Of a stretch of DNA of 64,000 nucleotides, positions 24,804 to 32,779 are shown piece by piece. The notes under the pieces are model-generated. The model saw only the letters and a program-made list of their open reading frames with translations. It made no database searches and was not told where the DNA came from. This DNA comes from Haematospirillum sp. H1815. GTDB lineage: Bacteria > Pseudomonadota > Alphaproteobacteria > Rhodospirillales > Rhodospirillaceae. Every line of letters begins with the position of its first letter. The first letter of the stretch is position 1. Location of the stretch: positions 62,001 through 126,000 of the forward strand of contig NZ_JAAVTA010000001.1 in NCBI RefSeq assembly GCF_012102705.1, read 5' to 3'. The position numbers and the translations under genes are program-made.

Positions 24804-26327
24804 ATGGCAGCGTATAACGCACCCTATGATCTTGCCGTTATTGGTGGCGGCATTAATGGGTGTGGTATTGCGCGGGATGCTGCCGGACGTGGCTTGTCGA
24901 CGTATTTGTGCGAGCGTGATGACCTCGCGTCAGCAACCTCATCGGCCAGTACCAAATTGATTCATGGTGGCTTGCGTTATCTTGAACATATGCAGTTTCG
25001 CCTGGTTCGGGAGTCTCTGGCTGAAAGGGATGTTTTGTTGCGGTCCGCTCCGCACCTTGTTCGCCCCCTGTCCTTTATCCTTCCTTGGGCACCGGGTTTG
25101 CGCCCGTACTGGCTCCTGCGTTTTGGTCTTTTCCTGTACGATTTTTTGGGGCAACGGCAGCTTTTGCCTGCATCCCGTGCCCTGGATTTACGAGCTGATC
25201 CGTCCGGTGTGCCCCTGTTGCCGGCTTTTCAGAAGGGGTTTGAGTATGCCGACTGTTGGGTGGATGATGCACGGCTGGTAATCCTTAATGCGCGCGATGC
25301 GGCCGGGCGCGGTGCTGTTATTGACAGTGGTACACGGTGTATCAGGGCCCGCCGTGATGCAGGAGGGTGGCACCTGACTGTCGTGTCACGTGATTCATCC
25401 CGTGAACGTGATGTATGGGCAAAAGTTCTGGTCAATGCATCCGGACCATGGGTGAATGATGTTATGGCCAACGTGATTGATGGTGCATCGTCTCATGCAG
25501 GCCCGAGAGAGAAGGTGCGCTTGGTCCGTGGAAGTCACATTGTGGTTCCCAAGCTGTTCAGCCATGAAAAAGCCTACGTCCTTCAGCACACCGATCGCCG
25601 TGTTATTTTTGCCCTGCCTTTTGAAGATGATTTTACCCTGATTGGCACAACAGATCTGGATTACAGTGGTGACCCATCGGATGCCTGCTGTTCGGGGGAG
25701 GAGACGGCGTATCTATGCGCGGCGGTTTCACGTTATTTTCGCTATTCAGTTTGTCCTTCGGATGTTGTCTGGACATATTCCGGCGTTCGGCCTTTGTATG
25801 ACGATGGTGCCTCGGCGTCTCATGCCGTGACGCGTGATTATGTCCTGCGTGTTGACAGGTCTCCTGATTTAGCCCCTGTTCTTCACGTCTTTGGTGGCAA
25901 GATAACGACGTACCGCAAGCTGGCCGAATCAGCCCTTGAACGTCTGCGTGAGTTCTTTCCCGATCTTGGCCCATCATGGACAGAGGTTTCCTGTCTGCCG
26001 GGTGGTGATTTTGATCCCGTTGACTTTGACAGGCACGTTGCAGATCTGTTGAGGGCTTATCCTTTTCTGAACGCGCGTCAGGCGCACCGTCTTTTCAGTG
26101 CATATGGTACGTGTGTGAACGATCTTTTGGCTGACGCGTCGTGCTGGTCCGATCTTGGTGAGGCTTTCGGTGCAGGCCTGACCGCCCGGGAGCTGCAGTG
26201 GATGATCCAGCATGAATGGGCCCGCAGCGCAGACGATGTGCTGTGGCGACGGTCCCGTTTGGGATTGCACGTGACCCGCAAGGAGGCTGGGGATATGGAT
26301 GCCTGGATCCGTAGTCAACTCTCCTGA
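24804..26327 (+). CDS. glpD: Aerobic glycerol-3-phosphate dehydrogenase
   Basis: A 507-residue flavoenzyme of normal GlpD length. The FAD fold GGGINGCGIARDAAGRG is at residues 13-29, followed by SSASTKLIHGGLRYLE. Further motifs are TDLDYSGDP, YSGVRPLYDDG and FGGKITTYRKLAE, with a C-terminal helical cap (HEWARSADDVLWRRSRLGL). It oxidises glycerol 3-phosphate to dihydroxyacetone phosphate and passes electrons to ubiquinone at the inner membrane. A GTAAGGGG ribosome site precedes the ATG. No glpF or glpK is in the window. Confidence 0.96.
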   Translation: MAAYNAPYDLAVIGGGINGCGIARDAAGRGLSTYLCERDDLASATSSASTKLIHGGLRYLEHMQFRLVRESLAERDVLLRSAPHLVRPLSFILPWAPGLRPYWLLRFGLFLYDFLGQRQLLPASRALDLRADPSGVPLLPAFQKGFEYADCWVDDARLVILNARDAAGRGAVIDSGTRCIRARRDAGGWHLTVVSRDSSRERDVWAKVLVNASGPWVNDVMANVIDGASSHAGPREKVRLVRGSHIVVPKLFSHEKAYVLQHTDRRVIFALPFEDDFTLIGTTDLDYSGDPSDACCSGEETAYLCAAVSRYFRYSVCPSDVVWTYSGVRPLYDDGASASHAVTRDYVLRVDRSPDLAPVLHVFGGKITTYRKLAESALERLREFFPDLGPSWTEVSCLPGGDFDPVDFDRHVADLLRAYPFLNARQAHRLFSAYGTCVNDLLADASCWSDLGEAFGAGLTARELQWMIQHEWARSADDVLWRRSRLGLHVTRKEAGDMDAWIRSQLS

Positions 26328-26357
26328 GTTCCCCAAGTAAGACAGCATCAGTTTTTT

Positions 26358-26963
26358 TTACTGTCGGGTTGGATTACCGAAATCCGGCAAGTCAACCGGC
26401 TGGGGAAGGGGTGGTGTCTGATCTGTGGCCTTGGTTTCAGCCTGTTCTTGTCGGGCCTGTAACAGCTCCATCATGTGTGCTGCTCTGGCTCCGGCTTCCC
26501 TGGAGTCCTGGCCGGGTCTTCGTGTCGTGTCACGCTGTACTTTGCGTGGTGCCTGTTGCCGTGCTGTATTCTTGTAAGCGCGCGATATATCATCCTCAAT
26601 CTGTGCAAGGCGCGACGCAATGATGCTCATATGCTCACGTACGGCAGCTTCGTGTTTGCGTATGCTTTCTTCTGTTGTGGCGCGCAGGTCGTGTTCCATG
26701 CGATCAACGCGTACCGCGCTGTCCTGTTCCAGCGACCGGCGGATCCTGCTGACATCCTTGACAAGCTCTGTGCGCACCAGGCGCGACTGTTTTCCAAGCT
26801 CATCCCGAATATGGCGCAGGTTTTTCTCCATGTCAGAGCGGAGTTCCACCTTTATCTGATAGGCTGATTTGACAAGGGATGACAGATACGAAAGCAGGAA
26901 GAACAGGCCGATAACCAAGGCGGCAACGGATACCGTCAGCCCCGTCAGAACGGCATAATCCAT
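26358..26963 (-). CDS. Hypothetical protein with one membrane anchor and a long coiled coil
   Basis: A 201-residue protein. One membrane segment lies at about residues 7-30 (TVSVAALVIGLFFLLSYL). A highly charged helical region follows at 35-130 (ELRSDMEKNLRHIRDELGKQ, SRIRRSLEQDSAVRVDRM), probably a coiled coil. The tail is rich in Gln, Arg and Pro. A perfect AGGAGG site nine bases upstream of the ATG supports a real gene. I do not recognise the family. The architecture is that of a membrane-tethered coiled coil facing the cytoplasm. It is convergent with glpD and divergent from the glutamine synthetase-like gene. Confidence 0.75.
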   Translation of the reverse strand: MDYAVLTGLTVSVAALVIGLFFLLSYLSSLVKSAYQIKVELRSDMEKNLRHIRDELGKQSRLVRTELVKDVSRIRRSLEQDSAVRVDRMEHDLRATTEESIRKHEAAVREHMSIIASRLAQIEDDISRAYKNTARQQAPRKVQRDTTRRPGQDSREAGARAAHMMELLQARQEQAETKATDQTPPLPQPVDLPDFGNPTRQ

Positions 26964-27149
26964 GGCTTGGTCCTCCTCCCCCCGGAAGTCCCGGACGCCG
27001 TATATGGATCACGGCACGGGCATCCGCTCATTCTACGTCCGCCCGTTTCGCGTGTACATACGGCTGTTTTCGTCTGTTGTCATGGTTGTCTCTGCGGGGG
27101 ATGTCGGGCTATCATCTGCCAGTGTATGACTTTACAGACGAGGCGTTGC

Positions 27150-28568
27150 ATGTCTGAGACCGAAGCCGCGCCGAGCGGCGCCCCGGCCTCTTCTCCTTCC
27201 TCTACCGATGGTGGAGGGCCCCTGACAACAGAAGATCTGGTCCGGTGGATCACAGAGCGAGGCATGACCGAAGTGGAATGCCTTGTTCCCGATCTGGCTG
27301 GCGTGCCAAGGGGTAAAATATTACCTGCCCACAAATTTATTGCTGGTCTGAAAGACCGTGGGCTGCGTTTGCCTGAAAGTTTGTTTATTCAGACAATCAC
27401 GGGGGATTACCCCGAAGAGGATGTGATGGAGGATGTGGATCAGGACATGTATTTGCGTCCTGATCCATCCACAGTTCGAGTCGTTCCATGGTACGACGAG
27501 CCAACCTGCCAGGTTATCAACGATTGCTATTACAGGGATGGCAGTGCGGTTGATATTGCGCCCCGCCACGTTCTTCGCCGGGTGTTGCGCCTGTATGAGG
27601 AAAAGGGATGGGCCCCTGTCATTGCCCCCGAGCTTGAGTTTTATCTGGTCAAGGTCAACACGGACCCTGACTATCCTCTGGAGCCCCCCATCGGGCGTTC
27701 AGGCCGGGCTGAAATCGGGCGTCAGGCTTTCGGGATCGATGCGGTCAACGAATTCGATCCTCTGTTCGAGGACGTGTATGACTATGCAGAAGCCCAAGGG
27801 CTTGATGTCGATACGCTCCATCACGAGTCCGGGCCTGCGCAGATGGAGATCAATTTCGAGCATGGAGACCCCCTGGATCTGGCGGACCAGGTTTTCCTGT
27901 TCAAGCGTACGGTGCATCAGACAGCGCTGCGTCACAATGTGTACGCGACCTTTATGGCCAAACCCTTGGAGGGACAGCCGGGCAGTGCCATGCACCTGCA
28001 TCAGTCTGTGGTTGAACGTGACAGCAGGCTCAGCCTGTTTGTTGACCGGGATGGCAGGGAAAGTGATCTCTTCCGTTGGCATATTGGCGGTTTGCAAACC
28101 TACCTGCCCCAGGCCATGTTGCTTCTGGCGCCGCACGTCAACAGTTACAGGCGGCTGGTGAAGAACTTCTCGGCCCCGATCAACATGCACTGGGGGCGTG
28201 ACAACCGGACGGTTGGTTTGCGTGTGCCCAACTCAGAAGCCGGCGACACCCGCATCGAGAACCGCTTGTCCGGAGCAGATGCCAATCCCTATCTTGCAAT
28301 TGCGGCATCGCTGCTGTGTGGCTATCTGGGCATGGTGGAGCGTCTGGAGCCATCAAACCCGATAACGGGATCAGGCTATACCAAGGCTCATGATCTGCCG
28401 AAGCATCTGCCTGATGCCATTGAGAAGTTCCAGAAGGCACAGCGTCTGCACGAGCACCTGGGGGATTTGTTCGGCGCCGCTTTCACGGCGGTGAAGTGGG
28501 CGGAGTGGGATGCCTATCAGGATGTCATCAGCTCTTGGGAGCGTGAGTTCCTTCTGCTGAACGTGTGA
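27150..28568 (+). CDS. Glutamine synthetase family protein (gamma-glutamyl-amine ligase type)
   Basis: A 472-residue GS-fold ligase. The N-terminal segment EVECLVPDLAGVPRGKILP fits gamma-glutamylputrescine synthetase-like members better than GlnA. Active-site parts are PELEFYLV, MEINFEHGD, HLHQS, NRTVGLRVP and NRLSGADANPYLA. No adenylylation Tyr loop of GlnA type is evident. It probably ligates glutamate to an amine using ATP. Putrescine is a candidate, since polyamine genes follow in this window, but no puuB/C/D genes are adjacent. The ATG at 27150, with GAGG eight bases upstream, was chosen; ATG 27126 is possible. Confidence 0.87.
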   Translation: MSETEAAPSGAPASSPSSTDGGGPLTTEDLVRWITERGMTEVECLVPDLAGVPRGKILPAHKFIAGLKDRGLRLPESLFIQTITGDYPEEDVMEDVDQDMYLRPDPSTVRVVPWYDEPTCQVINDCYYRDGSAVDIAPRHVLRRVLRLYEEKGWAPVIAPELEFYLVKVNTDPDYPLEPPIGRSGRAEIGRQAFGIDAVNEFDPLFEDVYDYAEAQGLDVDTLHHESGPAQMEINFEHGDPLDLADQVFLFKRTVHQTALRHNVYATFMAKPLEGQPGSAMHLHQSVVERDSRLSLFVDRDGRESDLFRWHIGGLQTYLPQAMLLLAPHVNSYRRLVKNFSAPINMHWGRDNRTVGLRVPNSEAGDTRIENRLSGADANPYLAIAASLLCGYLGMVERLEPSNPITGSGYTKAHDLPKHLPDAIEKFQKAQRLHEHLGDLFGAAFTAVKWAEWDAYQDVISSWEREFLLLNV

Positions 28569-28592
28569 TATGGTGTGAATGGATGTCTGGTT

Positions 28593-28623
28593 CCCGCGTC
28601 TGATCAGGGTGACATGACGCGGG
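28593..28623. terminator. Inverted repeat between convergent genes, possible bidirectional terminator
   Basis: An eight-base stem CCCGCGTC/GACGCGGG with a 15-base loop lies between the stop of the glutamine synthetase-like gene and the end of the convergent CoA-binding gene, whose last codons it overlaps. No U-tract follows on either strand, so this is a weak call. Confidence 0.3.
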
Positions 28624-29098
28624 GATATTCCTGTTTCGGGCAGCGGTTCATGATGACGGACAGGCCCGCGGCTTCGGCCGTGGACGCAGCGTGGTCGTTC
28701 CGTACGCCGATCTGCATCCATATGATCTTTATATGGCGCTGTTGCGCCAGGCGGATGGCCTCGTCCACAATGCCGGGTACGGCATCGCTTTTCCGGAAAA
28801 TATCCACCATGTCAAAGTCATGGGGGATATCGCCCAGGGATGCAAAGACCTGCTCCCCCAACAGGGTTTGACCGGCCAGTGATGGATTGACCGGGATGAC
28901 CCGGTACCCTTTCTTTTGCAGAAAGGACATCACGCCGTAGCTTGGGCGTTCCGGCCTGTCAGAAGCCCCCACCATGGCAATAACGCGCACGGTTTCAAGA
29001 ATGCTGCGCAGAACGGAATCCGGATAGGCAATCAGGGCGTGGGGATCCTGTGGAAGTCGGTCTGGTGTGTGACGGAAGTGCATGGGGCTTTTGTCCAT
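28604..29098 (-). CDS. YccU-type CoA-binding domain protein
   Basis: A 164-residue protein with a Rossmann-type CoA-binding fold: VIAMVGASDRPERPSYGVM, LQKKGYRVIPVNPSLAG and VDIFRKSDAVPGIVDEAI, then IWMQIGV and VMNRCPKQEY. This matches the succinyl-CoA synthetase alpha-like CoA_binding family, whose small stand-alone members have no settled function. Three ATG codons are close together (29113, 29104, 29098). I chose 29098 because GGAG then lies nine bases upstream. It is 30 bases downstream of the antiporter gene on the same strand. Confidence 0.85.
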   Translation of the reverse strand: MDKSPMHFRHTPDRLPQDPHALIAYPDSVLRSILETVRVIAMVGASDRPERPSYGVMSFLQKKGYRVIPVNPSLAGQTLLGEQVFASLGDIPHDFDMVDIFRKSDAVPGIVDEAIRLAQQRHIKIIWMQIGVRNDHAASTAEAAGLSVIMNRCPKQEYPRVMSP

Positions 29099-29128
29099 CG
29101 CCATGATCTCCATTGCCGGCTGCTGCGC

Positions 29129-30919
29129 TTACTCGTGCGTATGTATATGCACCCGCAGCCATCGGGGCAGGTATCGCAGAATTTTGTCCCACAGGTCAGA
29201 GCGTGTCGGGTCAAGGCGAATGCCGACAGAGATGATCTCGTCACCTTCCGTTTGCACAACAACAAGCTCTACCGGGCCTGCTGATACCGCATCTCCGACC
29301 GATGGAGTGTCAGCCAAGTGCTCCCTCAGCCATTCTGCAATCGTGACGCCTTCGACAGGCCCATCGACGGGTATTTCGTATGCCAAAGAGACGGGGCCCA
29401 GTGCGGTCGCTCCGGGGATAACAAAGTCCCCGAGGGCTGTATTACTTTTCTTCCGGCTATTGGACAGGAATTGTCGATCAAGGGTCAGGCTATGTTCCGG
29501 TGGTGCCAGGAACAGCACAAAGTCACCGGTTTTCAGGGTATGCAGCATGCGTTCGGGCACGACAAGGCCAGATCGCAGGACAGCCAGAATACGCGTTCGC
29601 TGGGGGAGGCTGAGTTCTGAGACAGGCCTACCGGCCATGGGGCAGCTTTCCCCGACGGTGTAACCAACAATATCCCGGTCCAGGTTTGACGGGATATCGA
29701 CCTCAAGGCGTCCCTCCTGTGCCGGGGCCGGGGGGATCTCAATTTTCAGCAGCCTCGCTGCCAGGCCAATGGTCCACCCCTGCAGGGTCAGGGAGACAAG
29801 GACGACCGTAAAGGTAATGTTGAAAATGCGCTGGGCTTCCGGAATTCCGGCCAGAACAGGGATGATGGCGAGATAAATCGGAACCCCGCCCCGCAGGCCA
29901 ACCCAGGCAATAAAGGCCCTCTCCCGCAGTGCAAAGCGGCTGCCAGCAAGGCACAGGGCCACCGCCACCGGTCGGGCAATGAAAACCATGGTCAGTGCGA
30001 TAGCCAAGGCCGGTACTAGATCGGGCAGGAGCTGGTGCGGAGTGACCAGAAGCCCCAGTCCAACCAGAAGGACAAGCTGGCTGACCCAGGCAATGCCATC
30101 GTGGAAACGGAGAATGACGCTTTGTGCCCGTAGCCGCTGGTTGCCCGCAACGATGCCGGCCAGATAGACGGTCAGGAAACCAGAGCCACCCATAACGTGG
30201 CTGATTCCATAAAGTGACAGGGCGCCCGCAATCAGCATGACAGGGTATAGGCCTGGGGCCAGCAGAGTGCGATTGACCAGAAAGGCCAGGGCGGCCCCCC
30301 CGCCAATGCCGATTGCCGTGCCCACGCTGAAGGCTTGAAGGAGTGACAGACCTGCGGTGACAAGGGAGTCAGTGGTTGACCCATTGGTCAGGATCATGCC
30401 TACCAGCGTAACGGTCAGGAGGACAGCCATGGGATCGTTGGCCCCTGACTCCAGTTCAAGTGTCGAGGACACTCGCTCCCGGACGGCCGATCCTTGTTGG
30501 TGTAGCAGGAGAAAGACCGCAGCCGCATCTGTTGAGGCAACGACCGTACCGGTCAGAAGGGCTACAAGAACGCCGCTGTCAAAGGCAATCCAGGCGGTTA
30601 TGCCGGTTATGATGGCCGTGACCACAACGCCCACCGTTGCCAGTGCGGCGGCCCGCCCCCACGATCGCCGTACAGACCTGAATGATGTCCGCAATCCTCC
30701 ATCGAACAGGATAATGGCAACGGCAACCGAGGCCGCTGTGTAAATGGCCTCGAAGTTAGAAAAGCGGATGCCCCCGGGGCCATCTTCGCCCGCCAGCATG
30801 CCAAATCCCAGAAAGACCAGAAGCAAAGGGGCGCCGATGCGCGTTGACAAGGCGCCAGTAAGAATTGCAACCAGCAGGAGGCTGCCACCAATCAGGATAA
30901 GGTGGTGTGCCGTTTCCAC
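29129..30919 (-). CDS. nhaP2: K+/H+ antiporter of the NhaP2/CvrA type
   Basis: A 596-residue CPA1-type exchanger. Twelve or so membrane segments fill residues 5-400, with GEDGPGGIRF, SGANDPMAVLLTVTLVG and AWVGLRGGVPIYLAI among the core motifs. The Asn-Asp pair in SGANDP is the ion-binding site. The C-terminal 190 residues form a cytoplasmic regulatory part with an RCK_C-like region and an end resembling the NhaP2 tail. It exports K+ in exchange for protons and adjusts turgor and pH. Translation starts at GTG 30919 with GGGAA upstream. Confidence 0.92.
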   Translation of the reverse strand: METAHHLILIGGSLLLVAILTGALSTRIGAPLLLVFLGFGMLAGEDGPGGIRFSNFEAIYTAASVAVAIILFDGGLRTSFRSVRRSWGRAAALATVGVVVTAIITGITAWIAFDSGVLVALLTGTVVASTDAAAVFLLLHQQGSAVRERVSSTLELESGANDPMAVLLTVTLVGMILTNGSTTDSLVTAGLSLLQAFSVGTAIGIGGGAALAFLVNRTLLAPGLYPVMLIAGALSLYGISHVMGGSGFLTVYLAGIVAGNQRLRAQSVILRFHDGIAWVSQLVLLVGLGLLVTPHQLLPDLVPALAIALTMVFIARPVAVALCLAGSRFALRERAFIAWVGLRGGVPIYLAIIPVLAGIPEAQRIFNITFTVVLVSLTLQGWTIGLAARLLKIEIPPAPAQEGRLEVDIPSNLDRDIVGYTVGESCPMAGRPVSELSLPQRTRILAVLRSGLVVPERMLHTLKTGDFVLFLAPPEHSLTLDRQFLSNSRKKSNTALGDFVIPGATALGPVSLAYEIPVDGPVEGVTIAEWLREHLADTPSVGDAVSAGPVELVVVQTEGDEIISVGIRLDPTRSDLWDKILRYLPRWLRVHIHTHE

Positions 30920-31131
30920 GGACGGAATTCCCTTTTCTTTCAGGACGGCAGGCTTTTTCCAGTATAGGGCGCGTACCCCGTTACAGATACTGCTTTCGGG
31001 GCGTTGTCATGTTTGGGTGATTGCAATGTGTTGTGCACATAATCCCTGGAATGCCTTGCTTTATGCGGTCCTCGGGAAGGGTATTATAAAACCTCACTAT
31101 TAGAGCTTTGATATAAAAGGATTAATTTTGG

Positions 31132-31159
31132 TTGACGTCTTCTTTCTTCGTGGCATACT
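31132..31159 (+). promoter_or_regulatory. Probable promoter of rplM-rpsI
   Basis: TTGACG at 31132-31137 and CATACT at 31154-31159 are separated by 16 bases. This is a good housekeeping sigma match about 70 bases before the rplM start codon. The rest of the 309-base gap (30920-31131) shows nothing else I can identify. Confidence 0.6.
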
Positions 31160-31179
31160 CCGCGCTCCTGGTTTCACCG

Positions 31180-31206
31180 GGGTGCTGGCTTGTGGTGCCT
31201 GCACCC
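31180..31206 (+). promoter_or_regulatory. Hairpin in the rplM leader
   Basis: A GGGTGC/GCACCC stem enclosing about 15 bases lies in the short 5' untranslated region, 22 bases before the rplM ATG. L13 autoregulates its operon in several bacteria through the leader, so this could be the feedback site; that is inference from position. Confidence 0.35.
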
Positions 31207-31228
31207 GGCGATAAATGAAGTGAGAGCC

Positions 31229-31693
31229 ATGAAAACCTATTCCGCTAAGCCGACGGATGTGTCCCGCAAGTGGTATGTGATCGATGCCGAAGGCGTCGTT
31301 CTGGGCCGTCTTGCTGCCACCGTCGCCAATATACTGCGGGGCAAGCACAAGCCGATCTATACCCCGCATATCGACACCGGTGACCATGTGGTCATCATCA
31401 ATGCCGAGAAGGTCGCCCTGACCGGTCGCAAGCTGTCCCAGAAGCGCTTCTATTGGCACACCGGGTATCCGGGTGGCATCAAGGACCGCACCATGGAGCA
31501 GATTCTGACAGGTCCTTTCCCGGCCCGTGTTATTGAAAAAGCCGTGGAGCGTATGGTGCCCCGTGGTCCGCTTGGCCGTGCCCAGCTGAAGAAGCTTCGG
31601 GTCTATGCCGGCGCCGAGCATCCGCACGAGAGCCAGCAGCCTGAAGTGCTGGACTTGGCTGCCCGTAATCCAAAGAACAAGAGGAGCGCGTAA
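31229..31693 (+). CDS. rplM: 50S ribosomal protein L13
   Basis: A 154-residue protein with canonical L13 features: [19 protein letters not shown] near residue 15, [29 protein letters not shown] and [12 protein letters not shown]. It binds 23S rRNA early in large-subunit assembly. ATG 31229 was chosen by family length and the GAAGTGAGAG ribosome site; the frame extends upstream without homology. It is followed three bases later by rpsI, the usual conserved pair. Confidence 0.98.
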   Translation: MKTYSAKPTDVSRKWYVIDAEGVVLGRLAATVANILRGKHKPIYTPHIDTGDHVVIINAEKVALTGRKLSQKRFYWHTGYPGGIKDRTMEQILTGPFPARVIEKAVERMVPRGPLGRAQLKKLRVYAGAEHPHESQQPEVLDLAARNPKNKRSA

Positions 31694-31696
31694 TCC

Positions 31697-32149
31697 ATGT
31701 CCCTCGCGGATTTGAAGGGCTCCGTCATGGAGATGCCGAAAGTCGAGCCGAAGCGTGATGCACAGGGTCGTTCCTATGCGACCGGTCGGCGCAAGGATGC
31801 TGTTGCCCGTGTGTGGGTGAAGCCCGGTTCCGGCAAGATTGTTGTGAATGGCCGGTCCTTGGAGCAGTACCTTGTGCGTCCTGTTCTGAGAATGCTGGTC
31901 AACCGTCCATTTTCGGTTGCCAATGTGTCCGGCCAGTTTGATGTGATGTGCACCGTTAACGGTGGTGGTTTGTCCGGTCAGGCCGGGGCAATTCGTCATG
32001 GCATCAGCCGTGCCCTGTCCCTGTTTGATCCGGCGCTGCGTCCTTCCCTGAAGGCTGCCGGGTTCCTGACCCGTGACCCCCGCGTGGTCGAGCGCAAGAA
32101 GTACGGCAAGCCCAAGGCCCGTCGTTCGTTCCAGTTCTCGAAGCGCTGA
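31697..32149 (+). CDS. rpsI: 30S ribosomal protein S9
   Basis: A 150-residue protein with [40 protein letters not shown] (two pieces) and the basic tail [17 protein letters not shown] that reaches the P-site tRNA. The N-terminal 25 residues are an extension common in alphaproteobacteria. GAGGAGCG lies ten bases before the ATG. It is the second gene of the L13-S9 operon and is followed by a strong terminator. Confidence 0.98.
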   Translation: MSLADLKGSVMEMPKVEPKRDAQGRSYATGRRKDAVARVWVKPGSGKIVVNGRSLEQYLVRPVLRMLVNRPFSVANVSGQFDVMCTVNGGGLSGQAGAIRHGISRALSLFDPALRPSLKAAGFLTRDPRVVERKKYGKPKARRSFQFSKR

Positions 32150-32176
32150 TTGCAGCGTTCTTTGTGGCTGTTCACT

Positions 32177-32203
32177 GGGGGCTGGCATGTGTCAGCCCCT
32201 TTT
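32177..32203 (+). terminator. Rho-independent terminator after rpsI
   Basis: A seven-base stem GGGGCTG/CAGCCCC with an eight-base loop is followed by TTTT. It lies 28 bases after the rpsI stop and ends the ribosomal operon. Confidence 0.85.
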
Positions 32204-32340
32204 GTGTATCAGGAGGGGTCTTTTTACCCTGTTTCGAGCTGATATGTCCGGAATATGTCTTCGGATCTTTCCCCTTTCTCTTGTTTTTCTGGCCTGTTTC
32301 TCCCTATAGCTTTATAAAGTTTATTCCTGCGCTTTTATGA

Positions 32341-32499
32341 GTGCATAAGTACGGCATTCCGGAACACAAAAACCGTTTGCATTGTCTGTCGTCCGGAGCT
32401 ACAGAGACATTGTCCGTATTCGCACGTGCCCGTCGTCGCCCGACAGCCATAGTTCCTGATTTTCCGGGGCTTTGGAGGCGACCTAAAGCAACGACGTAA
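32341..32499 (+). CDS. Candidate arginine-rich leader peptide in the decarboxylase leader
   Basis: An open frame of up to 52 codons from GTG 32341, or 29 codons from TTG 32410, ends with TAA at 32497. It contains SVFARARRRPTAIV and then GLWRRPKATT at the C-terminus. The stop lies at the end of a GCTTTGG/CCTAAAGC hairpin and just before GCGGCTTTTTT. Neither start has a convincing ribosome site; GGAG lies 11 bases before the TTG. In enterobacteria, an unrelated arginine-containing leader peptide controls speF by ornithine-dependent ribosome arrest. A similar role here is a hypothesis. Confidence 0.3.
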   Translation: MHKYGIPEHKNRLHCLSSGATETLSVFARARRRPTAIVPDFPGLWRRPKATT

Positions 32500-32779
32500 C
32501 GCGGCTTTTTTGGTCTCCGCCAGCCTTCCACCGTTGGCGTTACTGAAGAGGCACTTTACATCATTGCCAAGCGTGCGGGTTGGTTCTCCCCAATCCGAAA
32601 ACTGGCCCCACGACCCAACAGTCGGCAACCCCCGGCTGCCTGGTGTGCCAGCCACGAACAGCAAGCACTGCCATTCGCCTGCAGGTGCCGGAGGCCTGCG
32701 GGATATCCGGAAAAGCATGGGGGTGCTGTCCGGGTGGTTTTCCGGTTTCGTGAAACCTGACAGCCGAAAGCTCGCTGCC
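32341..32779 (+). ncRNA. speF-type leader RNA upstream of ornithine decarboxylase
   Basis: A long gene-free leader of about 440 bases directly precedes the decarboxylase start, in the position of the speF RNA motif known before alphaproteobacterial ornithine decarboxylase genes. Visible structure includes CTGTCG (32386-32391) pairing with CGACAG (32441-32446). A GCTTTGG/CCTAAAGC hairpin lies near 32468-32490, followed by GGCTTTTTTGG. A CCGGA/TCCGG stem lies near 32687-32710, and GGTTTC-GAAACC at 32744-32757 sits just before the start. An arginine-rich leader ORF lies within. Identity with the Rfam speF family is my recognition by context and was not computed. Confidence 0.6.

Noticed and set aside
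26345-26372. Terminator between glpD and the coiled-coil protein gene
   Set aside because: GACAG and CTGTC could pair around a T-run, but the T-run is in the loop, so it does not form a normal rho-independent terminator.
32510-32779. In-frame N-terminal extension of ornithine decarboxylase from GTG 32510
   Set aside because: The 90 extra residues match nothing in the family and coincide with the structured leader RNA. The enzyme has its normal length from ATG 32780.
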